This document shows, one piece after another, positions 57,043 through 64,000 of a stretch of 64,000 nucleotides of DNA (the first letter of the stretch is position 1; every line of letters starts with the position of its first letter). Below the pieces are notes generated by a model. It was not told the DNA's origin. It searched no databases and worked only from the letters and a program-made list of their open reading frames with translations. Where the stretch lies: NCBI GenBank assembly GCA_944336475.1, contig CALVLD010000007.1:1-64000 (forward strand), read 5' to 3'. The position numbers and the translations under genes are program-made. The DNA comes from an uncultured Clostridia bacterium (GTDB taxonomy: Bacteria > Bacillota > Clostridia > Christensenellales > CAG-138).

Positions 57043-58212
57043 TTAGAGGCACATTTTGTAAATGTTTTCGACATCGTCGGCGTCGAGGGGTTTGAAGGCG
57101 TGCTGCAAGCCTCCGCCTGCGGCCTTCTCCGCCATTAATCTGAGTTTTTGATCGTCTATACCGATGTCTGTGAGGGTAGAACTGAGCCCCAGTGTGTTGA
57201 AGAAGAAGTCGGCGAGCATGTCAATCGCCCGCTCGGCTATCTCCATGGGCGGAAGTTTGGGGTCAATGCCGAATACGTTCGTGCCGAACTGCACATACTT
57301 GGGGAGCCTTGTTTCATCCAGACAGTAGCGCATCCAGCGAGGCGTGAGTATTGCAAGCCCCAGGCCGTGGGTGATATCATAGTATGCGGAGAGCTCATGC
57401 TCCATGGGGTGACAGCTCCATGCCTTGCGCTTGCCGCCGTTTATGAAGCCGTTTATCGCCCATGAGGACGTCCACATCAGGTTTGCCCTTGCCTCATAAT
57501 TATCCGGCTCCTTCATTGCGATCGGAGCGTACTTTATTATCGTCCTCATCATGCCCTCCATGAAGCAGTCTAGCATGTAGAGATCCTTTTCCATGCAGAA
57601 GTAAACCTCCAGTATGTGGCTCATCATGTCTGCAGAACCGCATGCGGTCTGATACGGGCTTACGCTGTATGTGACGGTGGGATCGAGAAACGACACCCTG
57701 GGCAGCAGCTTGGGATCGAGCCTGCCTATCTTATCCTGTGTTTCGGGGTTGGATATGACTCCGCCCGTGTCCATCTCGGAGCCCGTGGCGGAGAGTGTAA
57801 GTATGCTGACTATGGGCAGCGCCCTGTCAATTCGCGCATGCTTCTCGGAGAGAAAATCCCACGGATCGAAGTCTGCGCATGCGCCTGCCGCCATGAACTT
57901 TGTCGCATCGATGGTGGAGCCGCCTCCGACCGCGAGCAGCACGTCTATGCCATGCTCCTTACACATCTCGGCTCCCCTGCGGACGGAAGTTATCCTCGGG
58001 TTGGGCTCTATACCTCCGAGCTCAAACAGCTCGAGCCCAGCTCTGCGTATCTCCGAGACCACCCTGTCGTAAAGACCGATCCTTTTGATGGAGCCGCCGC
58101 CGTATGTCATGAGCACACGCTTGCCGAAGCCTGCAAGCTCCTCGCCGAGGTGGGAGAGCTGATTTTCGCCGAAGTAGACCTTTGTCGGTATGTGGTAGAT
58201 AAAGCTGTTCAT
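57043..58212 (-). CDS. Iron-containing alcohol dehydrogenase
   Basis: A 389-residue class III enzyme of the butanol dehydrogenase/YqhD-like branch, reducing aldehydes with NAD(P)H. LAVGGGSTIDATKFMAAG binds the nucleotide; TACGSADMMSHILEVYF and HPMEHELSAYYDITHGLGLAIL hold the metal-binding Asp and His residues. It would use reducing power at the end of fermentation. GGAGGAAGGT precedes the ATG at 58212. Confidence 0.95.
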   Translation of the reverse strand: MNSFIYHIPTKVYFGENQLSHLGEELAGFGKRVLMTYGGGSIKRIGLYDRVVSEIRRAGLELFELGGIEPNPRITSVRRGAEMCKEHGIDVLLAVGGGSTIDATKFMAAGACADFDPWDFLSEKHARIDRALPIVSILTLSATGSEMDTGGVISNPETQDKIGRLDPKLLPRVSFLDPTVTYSVSPYQTACGSADMMSHILEVYFCMEKDLYMLDCFMEGMMRTIIKYAPIAMKEPDNYEARANLMWTSSWAINGFINGGKRKAWSCHPMEHELSAYYDITHGLGLAILTPRWMRYCLDETRLPKYVQFGTNVFGIDPKLPPMEIAERAIDMLADFFFNTLGLSSTLTDIGIDDQKLRLMAEKAAGGGLQHAFKPLDADDVENIYKMCL

Positions 58213-58238
58213 ACCTTCCTCCTATGCTGTTTTTTACC

Positions 58239-58267
58239 ATTCTACATGCGTTATGCCGTTTCGTCAA
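58239..58267 (-). promoter_or_regulatory. Promoter of the alcohol dehydrogenase gene
   Basis: On the minus strand: TTGACG, 17 bp, TAGAAT, 27 bp before the start codon. Confidence 0.75.
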
Positions 58268-58284
58268 TAAAAAACCGCCCCAAA

Positions 58285-58334
58285 GGGTAGCTTCCAATAA
58301 AACAGTATCGAAGAAATACTGACATAGGGTAGCT
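58285..58334. repeat. Short repeats at the left edge of the AT-rich island
   Basis: GGGTAGCT occurs at 58285-58292 and 58327-58334, enclosing an inverted repeat (CAGTAT at 58303-58308, ATACTG at 58316-58321). The change to AT-rich accessory DNA happens here. It may be the end of a transposon or an insertion site; no matching right end is in the window. Confidence 0.35.
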
Positions 58335-58362
58335 GCCGTACAGGAGTGCGACAAGAAAAATT

Positions 58363-58400
58363 GGCGATACTTGGTTTTCACAACCAGGTATCGCCTTTTT
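58363..58400 (+). terminator. Hairpin upstream of tnpV
   Basis: The 14-bp stem GGCGATAC-TTGGTT / AACCA-GGTATCGCC (one mismatch) is followed by TTTTT. Closely similar to the hairpin after tnpV. Confidence 0.75.
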
Positions 58401-58442
58401 CTATCTCTATCTGAATTATTTGAACTATAACTGGAGGTACTT

Positions 58443-58796
58443 ATGATGCAGGAACTGAACTATATTCGTTGTGGCAATTACTACATTCCCGATATTTGAT
58501 TACCCGAAGAAAACAGACCGATTGGCAAATGGGGTCGGATGCACAGAGAATATATCAAAGAACACCGCCCCATCCGCTTCAATGCCCTGTGTCTTAGTGG
58601 CGAACTATGGACATATCTGGCTGATTTGAATGAGCAGGCAGAGAACCGTCTGGAACTTATTATCAAACAAATGGCAGCCTCTGAGGGCGTGACAGAAGAT
58701 ATGAAGCAGGAAAACCAAATGGCGTGGTTAGGTGCCATGAACAATATCCGTAACCGTGCAGAGGAAATCGTACTAGCTGAATTGATATATTGCTAA
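58443..58796 (+). pseudogene. tnpV: tnpV, transposon-encoded protein with premature stop
   Basis: The frame starting at 58443 reads MMQELNYIRCGNYYIPDI, stop (TGA 58497-58499), then LPEENRPIGKWGRMHREYIKEHRP and on to ELIYC. Together this matches the full-length TnpV family of Tn4451-type mobilisable transposons and related elements (IGKWGRMH, LSGELWTYLADLNEQAENR, NNIRNRAEEIV). The single TGA at codon 19 breaks the protein; a restart at the Met at 58539 could give 85 residues. TnpV is an accessory protein of unclear role. No other Tn4451 gene is nearby. Confidence 0.8.
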
Positions 58797-58806
58797 TAAT
58801 ACATGG

Positions 58807-58848
58807 CAAGCGATATTTGGTTTGTTGACCGAATATCGCTTGTTTTTA
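58807..58848 (+). terminator. Hairpin downstream of tnpV
   Basis: The 15-bp stem CAAGCGATATTTGGT / ACCGAATATCGCTTG (one mismatch) is followed by TTTTT. Its arm resembles that of the hairpin at 58363. Confidence 0.8.
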
Positions 58849-58932
58849 TGTCGAAAGTCACTCAAAGAATACGCAGTTGCCACTAGATCACCTTATTCGG
58901 CGCAAAAAGTGTAATTATTTTTCTAAAAGTCA

Positions 58933-58961
58933 TTGTAAATTTTGTAATTGCGTGCTATAAT
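58933..58961 (+). promoter_or_regulatory. Promoter of the ATPase-nuclease gene set
   Basis: TTGTAA, 17 bp, TATAAT, about 32 bp before the DUF4143 ATPase start. Confidence 0.65.
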
Positions 58962-58992
58962 GTATTTGTATTAAGATGACGGAGGTGCGTCT

Positions 58993-60291
58993 ATGTACCG
59001 AATTGCTATTGAGAAACTATTAAAATGGAAAGAAAGCAAACGCCGCAAGCCGCTAATCATCGAAGGAGCACGACAAGTTGGCAAGACCTGGCTGATGAGA
59101 GAGTTCGGCAAACAGGCGTATGCTGATACTGTTTACATTAACTTTGACTCTAATTCCAGAATGGCAGAGTTGTTTGCATCTGATTTGGATACAGACCGTC
59201 TGATTATGGGATTGGAGTTGTATGCAGGTCGCAAAATTGACCCTGACAATACTTTGCTGATTTTTGATGAGGTGCAGGAAGTTCCGAGAGCATTGGCATC
59301 GCTCAAATACTTTTATGAAAATGCACCCCAGTATCACATTGTCTGTGCAGGCTCTTTGCTCGGTATCGCATTACATGAGGGCACTTCCTTCCCCGTTGGC
59401 AAGGTGGATTTCTTAAAGCTCTATCCTCTCTCTTTCAGAGAGTTTTTGATGGCAACCGAAAAAGAGCGTTTTGCGGAGCTTCTTGATAAACAGGATTATC
59501 AGATGATCGCAAGCTTTAGGCAAACATACATTGATGCCTTGAAGCATTATTATTTTGTCGGCGGTATGCCCGAAGCGGTACAGAGCTTTGCTGATAACAA
59601 AGACTTTAATGAGGTTCGTGATATACAAAAACGGATCCTGGCTGCTTATGAGCAAGACTTCTCCAAGCACGCGCCCAATGAGATTGTTCCGAAAATTCGT
59701 ATGTTGTGGAACAGTATCCCGTCTCAGCTTGCAAAAGAAAATAAGAAATTCATTTACGGGCTTGTCCGTGAAGGCGCTCGTGCCAAAGAGTATGAGACGG
59801 CAATTATGTGGCTTTCCGACTGCGCACTTGTCCACAAGGTCAGCCGAGTTAATGCGGCAGGTATTCCTCTGAAGGCTTATGAGGACTTGAAAGCTTTCAA
59901 GCTGTTTGTGGTGGATGTTGGACTGCTTGGTTGTATGGCGGGGCTGCGGCAACGCACTCTGCTTGATGGAAATGACCTTTTCGTAGAATTCAAGGGGGCA
60001 TTGACAGAGCAGTATGTTTGCCAGCAGCTTAAAACCATTGAGGATTTGGGCGTTTACTACTATACCAACGATAGAGGCTCGTGTGAAGTCGATTTTGTTG
60101 TTGACACGGGCGAGTTGATTATTCCGGTTGAGGTAAAAGCAGAAGTCAATCTCAGAGCTAAGAGTCTAAAAACCTATCAAGAGAAGTTTTCGCCAGAGGT
60201 ATCTGTTCGTACAGCTATGACCGACTACAAAAAGGAAGATTGGCTTGTAAATCTTCCGCTGTATGCGATTGAACTAATTACCAAGTTATAA
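58993..60291 (+). CDS. AAA/DUF4143 ATP-binding protein
   Basis: A 432-residue ATPase with Walker A GARQVGKTW (residues 25-33) and Walker B LLIFDEVQ (88-95), an AAA_14 arrangement, then a C-terminal DUF4143 domain. That domain has SCEVDFVVDTG and PVEVKAE, a PD-(D/E)xK-like pattern (D, then ExK) that could be a nuclease site. Family members are widespread on mobile and genomic islands; role largely unknown. GGAGGTGCG precedes the ATG. It ends 17 bp before the GmrSD-like gene. Confidence 0.9.
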   Translation: MYRIAIEKLLKWKESKRRKPLIIEGARQVGKTWLMREFGKQAYADTVYINFDSNSRMAELFASDLDTDRLIMGLELYAGRKIDPDNTLLIFDEVQEVPRALASLKYFYENAPQYHIVCAGSLLGIALHEGTSFPVGKVDFLKLYPLSFREFLMATEKERFAELLDKQDYQMIASFRQTYIDALKHYYFVGGMPEAVQSFADNKDFNEVRDIQKRILAAYEQDFSKHAPNEIVPKIRMLWNSIPSQLAKENKKFIYGLVREGARAKEYETAIMWLSDCALVHKVSRVNAAGIPLKAYEDLKAFKLFVVDVGLLGCMAGLRQRTLLDGNDLFVEFKGALTEQYVCQQLKTIEDLGVYYYTNDRGSCEVDFVVDTGELIIPVEVKAEVNLRAKSLKTYQEKFSPEVSVRTAMTDYKKEDWLVNLPLYAIELITKL

Positions 60292-60307
60292 TATAGGAGA
60301 TCAGATT

Positions 60308-62155
60308 ATGGCAAAAAATATCGAACCCAAACTTAAAAAGATTGGTGACTATCTGAAACTTGAAGATGATACAGTGTTTACCATACCGGAATATCAGCGT
60401 GCATATTCTTGGGGCATTGAGAATTGTGATAAGCTTTGGCAGGATATAAATGACTTTGTGGAAAGCGAAAGTAAAGACAGGTACTTTTTTGGAACAATCA
60501 TCATTAACTGCCAAGACAATGACACAAAATATGGACTTATCGATGGTCAGCAAAGAACTACTACATTTTTGCTGTTGCTAAAAGCATTGCTGGTCAGAAT
60601 CAATATTGCGATTGAACGAACCGCAAGCGATGAGGAGTCTGCTGGTCTTTGCCGTGGGCTGCAGGAGCGCAGAAGGAAGATTATGGGCATTCTGTATAAG
60701 GCGGAAACGGAAGATATTTCCGACAAACCTGATACGGCAAAAGACGCTGAGATTTGTCGCCGTGAGATTGTACTTGAAAATTATTCTATTAATGAGCGAT
60801 ACAAGACCGAACTGGCAACAATTCTTCAAGCTACAGATTATACCTCTGCAGAAGCAAGGTCGCTCAAAATCAAATACAAGCAAAAAGATAACAGGTATAC
60901 TAACTTTTTCAAAAATTTCAAATTCTTCTACGGAAGAATCAGTGAGTTGTCAGATTCTCAGTTAAACAGTATTGCAAAAGCGATCACTGACAACTGCGAG
61001 GTAATTGAAATTAAGAGCTGGGATGTTAATCAAGCCATCAATATGTTTAACTCTCTCAACTCTGATGGACTTCCTCTCTACGATTCGGACATCATATCTG
61101 CAAAATTGTATGCAGAGGCTGAAAAAAGAGAAAAAGAAAAAGAATTTGCAGATTTATGGAAGCAATTAAATAACTGCATAGACGAGTTGGAAAGCATTCG
61201 TGTGGCAGACATTAACTCGATTCTGATGCAGTACATGTATTATGTTCGTACGGTTAATAAAGAAACCATCAGCGAAACGGGTGCCATCAATGTGACCACT
61301 CCTGGTTTAAGAAGGTATTTTACTGAAATCAACAAGAAGCCTGTCGCCGATCCTATTGGCATGTGTTCCGACATGATTAAACTGGCGAAAATATGGAAAA
61401 AGGTTTCTGAGTATTCTCAAATGAAAACCCTCTTGAAATTCAATGAAAACACAAAACTGTTTTTGGCAAGCTACTTTTTCAGGTTCAACGAAGAAGATAT
61501 AACTGAAGAAGCTGTAGAACCGGTACTCACAAGCTTGCTCCGCTTATTCTCTCTTCTCGAGCTTGTCGATGTTGGATATTCCAGCAAGTATTTCAAGACA
61601 TTTCTGTTTGGAGAAGAAGTCAAGTTTGTTAACACAAACACGACTGTTGATGAAATCACAAGTGATTTTAACGAACATATCCGTTCAAATTGGGACAAGG
61701 AAGCTATTCGTGCGGCATTACATGACTATGACGGCAATATGTTAGTGTATTTGAACGAGTATCTGTTTGCTAAAAAAAAGGACATGAGCTTTGCACTTGG
61801 AGCAAAATATGATATCGAACACATCATGCCGTATAGCGGGAACAACCTTCAGGAGATAAGAAAGGACGCTGGAATTGACAGCGAAGAAGAGTTTTACGGT
61901 ACTGTAAACAAGCTGGGCAACAAAATTCTTCTCGAAGAAAAGATCAATCGTTCCATCGGAAACGAGTGGTTTAGAACTAAGGTTTCGACGAAACTTGAGA
62001 ACAAAACCGGTTATATTGACAGCGAATATCCCATAGCACGAGCTCTAGTTGATCAGTATCAGAACTCTAATAAGCCCTATTGGAAGAAAGATGACATTAT
62101 TTCTGCCACCGAAAAAGCAAGTAATAGGATTGTTGAATTTATCTTTGGTGAGTGA
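60308..62155 (+). CDS. GmrSD-like DUF262/DUF1524 nuclease
   Basis: A 615-residue protein. The N-terminal DUF262 (GmrS/ParB-like) domain has IPEYQRAYSW (26-35) and LIDGQQRTTT (78-87), the nucleotide-hydrolysis motifs. The C-terminal DUF1524 (GmrD, HNH-like) domain has YDIEHIMPYS (H505) and NKLGNKILLEE. Relatives are single-chain type IV restriction enzymes cutting glucosylated hydroxymethylcytosine DNA of phages, or other defence nucleases. The frame is intact. AGGAGATCAG precedes the ATG. Confidence 0.92.
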   Translation: MAKNIEPKLKKIGDYLKLEDDTVFTIPEYQRAYSWGIENCDKLWQDINDFVESESKDRYFFGTIIINCQDNDTKYGLIDGQQRTTTFLLLLKALLVRINIAIERTASDEESAGLCRGLQERRRKIMGILYKAETEDISDKPDTAKDAEICRREIVLENYSINERYKTELATILQATDYTSAEARSLKIKYKQKDNRYTNFFKNFKFFYGRISELSDSQLNSIAKAITDNCEVIEIKSWDVNQAINMFNSLNSDGLPLYDSDIISAKLYAEAEKREKEKEFADLWKQLNNCIDELESIRVADINSILMQYMYYVRTVNKETISETGAINVTTPGLRRYFTEINKKPVADPIGMCSDMIKLAKIWKKVSEYSQMKTLLKFNENTKLFLASYFFRFNEEDITEEAVEPVLTSLLRLFSLLELVDVGYSSKYFKTFLFGEEVKFVNTNTTVDEITSDFNEHIRSNWDKEAIRAALHDYDGNMLVYLNEYLFAKKKDMSFALGAKYDIEHIMPYSGNNLQEIRKDAGIDSEEEFYGTVNKLGNKILLEEKINRSIGNEWFRTKVSTKLENKTGYIDSEYPIARALVDQYQNSNKPYWKKDDIISATEKASNRIVEFIFGE

Positions 62156-62200
62156 TTTCATTTCAATTAGCGCAAAACTTTCCAGACAAGGAGAATAAAA

Positions 62201-64000
62201 ATGTTTGATATCAATGACATGGCTAAAACAGCAGTTGAATCAATACTACTTACGCCGTTACAAAGAGCACAAAAAGATGGATATGCCAATATGACAGGTG
62301 CTGAAGGAAAACGAAAAATTGAATATATTACCTCAGAAAAGCATGTGGAGAACTATGAAGATCCAGAAGAAAAGGTTCGTGCTGAATTTTTCGCTGAGCT
62401 GATATACAAATACGAATATCCTGTAAACCGCATCAAGGTTGAGGTGGTTGTTCCCGATAGATTGCCTACAGACCGAGCTGACATTGTTGTTTTCAGCGAC
62501 GATGACTGCAAACGCCCTTATGCCATTGTGGAGTGTAAAAAAGAGGGCGTCACTGACGCTGAGTTTAACCAGGCTATTGAGCAAGGTGTCGGCAATGCAA
62601 CATGGGTAAAGCTTCGTGCAGAATATGTTGTTATCATTGCCGGCGGCACTCGCCGTGTTTTGGATGTTTCCGATAAATACGGAGCATTTGAGCGTGAGCA
62701 AAATATCCTTGCCGATCTTCCTCGTGCCTACGGAAAGCCGCAAGAATTTCGTTTCTATAAAGGTACGGATAATGATATCAAGCCCGTGTCCAGAGAAGAC
62801 TTGATTGCGGCAATCAAAAAGTGCCATCAGACACTGTGGGGCGGCGGTCGTCTTTCACCTCCCACTGCCTTTGGTGAGCTCTGTAAACTCATTTTTGTTA
62901 AAATCAGTGATGAGCAGAAACCCCGCAAGAAGGGCGAGCCCTATCAATTCCAGATTAGACCCACGAACCTTCATCTAAACTGGCAGAACGCATAAATGCA
63001 CTCTACAACGAACAAAAAGCAAAAGACCCCGAAGTGTTCACGGAATCTATTAAAGTGGATGACCGTATTCTCCGTACTGTCGTTTCACACTTGGAGGCGA
63101 TTAACCTCAACAAAACTGACCTTGATGTTAAGGACGTTGCTTTTGAGCAATTTATGGACGGCTTATTCAAGGGAGACTTCGGACAGTACTTTACACCCCG
63201 CCCCATTATCGAATTCTGTGTAAAAATGATGAAGCCTGAGCAAGATTGGGGTGTTCTTGATCCCTCTTGTGGCTCAGGTGGTTTTCTGCTGCACGCACTC
63301 GATTACATGAGGAAACAGGCGGGCGACTATTACGAAAAAGGTACTGTTGATTACTTTAACTACTGGCACGACTTTGCTGCAAAGCATCTCTACGGAATTG
63401 AAATCAATGACGAAATTGCTCGTGTGGCAAAAATGAACATGATTGTTCACGATGATGCCACACAAATGTTATCAGCCACGATGCACTTGAGAATATTGAT
63501 AAAATGCACGACCACAACAGAGGTTTTGCAGAAAATAGATTTGATTTGATCCTTACAAACCCGCCCTTTGGTTCAACAACTAACCTTGCGGAAAAGCCCT
63601 ACCTTTCTACTTATGAGCTTGGAAATAATGTGGATGCAAAGGGCAAGAAGAAGCCTCGTAAAAATCAGAGTTCAGAAGTGCTGTTTATTGAGCGTATTTG
63701 GCAATTTTTGAAGCCGGGTACCGGCAAAGCAGCGATTGTTTTGCCCGACGGTATTTTGACGAACAGTTCCATGCAGTATGTTCGTGATTTCATACTGCAT
63801 AAGTTCCAACTGCTCGCAGTTGTGAGCTTGCCTCAGTGCGCCTTTGCCCACTTTGGTGCCGGTGAAAAGCTTCTGTCATCTTTGTCCGCAAGCGTGCAGC
63901 AAGCGAAAAGCCCGATGGTGATGAAGCCATATTTATGGCTGCACCGGAGCTGATCGGATACGATGCAACCGGCAGAAACACAGAATCCCAGCTCGATGAA
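62201..64000 (+). pseudogene. Type I restriction-modification gene (HsdR_N plus N6-methylase), broken by three frameshifts
   Basis: Residues up to about 255 form a PD-(D/E)xK HsdR N-terminal-like domain (RADIVVFSDDD, YAIVECKKEG). An N6-adenine methyltransferase domain follows (FTPRPIIEFC, DPSCGSGGFLLHALDYM, NPPFG, KAAIVLPDG). The frame changes three times: near 62957 (one A missing in ATT-AG-ACC), near 63457 (one G missing in GATGAT-GCCAC) and near 63868 (one extra A in GAAAAGC). Correcting all three gives one continuous protein that runs past the window. AAGGAGAATA precedes the ATG. Either the gene is decaying or the assembly has errors here; no frameshift was seen elsewhere in the core. Confidence 0.85.

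Noticed and set aside
58497-58499. Recoding of the in-frame TGA in tnpV as selenocysteine
   Set aside because: No SECIS-like hairpin directly follows, and TnpV proteins have no selenocysteine; a simple nonsense mutation is the better explanation.

Overview
The window looks like a chromosomal segment of an anaerobic Clostridia-type Firmicute, probably gut-associated. Evidence: a complete Rnf complex (rnfCDGEAB), a single-chain pyruvate:ferredoxin oxidoreductase, an iron-containing alcohol dehydrogenase, strong AGGAGG-type ribosome binding sites, consensus TTGACA/TATAAT promoters, lipoproteins with Firmicute-style lipoboxes and surface proteins with wall or membrane anchors. The core (about 2.4-58.2 kb) is moderately GC-rich and very compact, with many ATGA stop/start overlaps. 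Both ends are accessory DNA.

Left end (1-2.4 kb): the integrase end of an integrated element (excisionase-like gene and tyrosine recombinase) against a tRNA-Ser(CGA) gene. Three further copies of the 5' half of that tRNA follow, within longer duplicated units. They look like scars of repeated recombination at the tRNA.

Core, 2.4-12.7 kb: a flavodoxin-like protein and a ComEC-like metallo-beta-lactamase protein; an operon of three overlapping M42 peptidases; a GtrA-like membrane protein; glnS; a zinc-ribbon membrane protein with a 10-residue tandem repeat; a SpoU/TrmH methyltransferase; and a FAD oxidoreductase fused to a Rieske domain. 12.8-17.5 kb: a 1232-residue surface protein with duplicated modules, and decayed remains of a paralogue. 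17.5-26 kb: glyA, then a tight run of an ABC exporter, two poorly characterised proteins, a fourth M42 peptidase, a DUF1887/Card1-like CARF nuclease and an alanyl-tRNA editing protein. No CRISPR array or cas gene is visible.

26-41 kb: a glycerophosphodiesterase, a dTMP-kinase-like protein, HflX with a JAMM-like N-terminal domain, an alanine/Na+ symporter, a lipoprotein, an acetyltransferase, tRNA-Arg(ACG), a MATE transporter, an FMN reductase, an SDR, and a surface protein whose D,D-carboxypeptidase-like domain has lost all three catalytic motifs. 41-46 kb: the rnf operon with two downstream membrane genes (NusG-II domain, Gx transporter), driven by a perfect consensus promoter. 46-58 kb: DUF3810, DUF421/DUF4363, ddl-murF-patatin, nifJ, two genes for proteins under 50 residues, and an alcohol dehydrogenase.

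Right end (58.2-64 kb): a visibly more AT-rich island with a nonsense-mutated tnpV, an AAA/DUF4143 ATPase, a GmrSD-like DUF262/DUF1524 nuclease and a type I restriction-modification gene broken by three single-base indels. It looks like a partly decayed defence island that continues past the window.

All functions are assigned by reading motifs; no database search was run. Start sites were chosen from ribosome binding sites and family N-termini.
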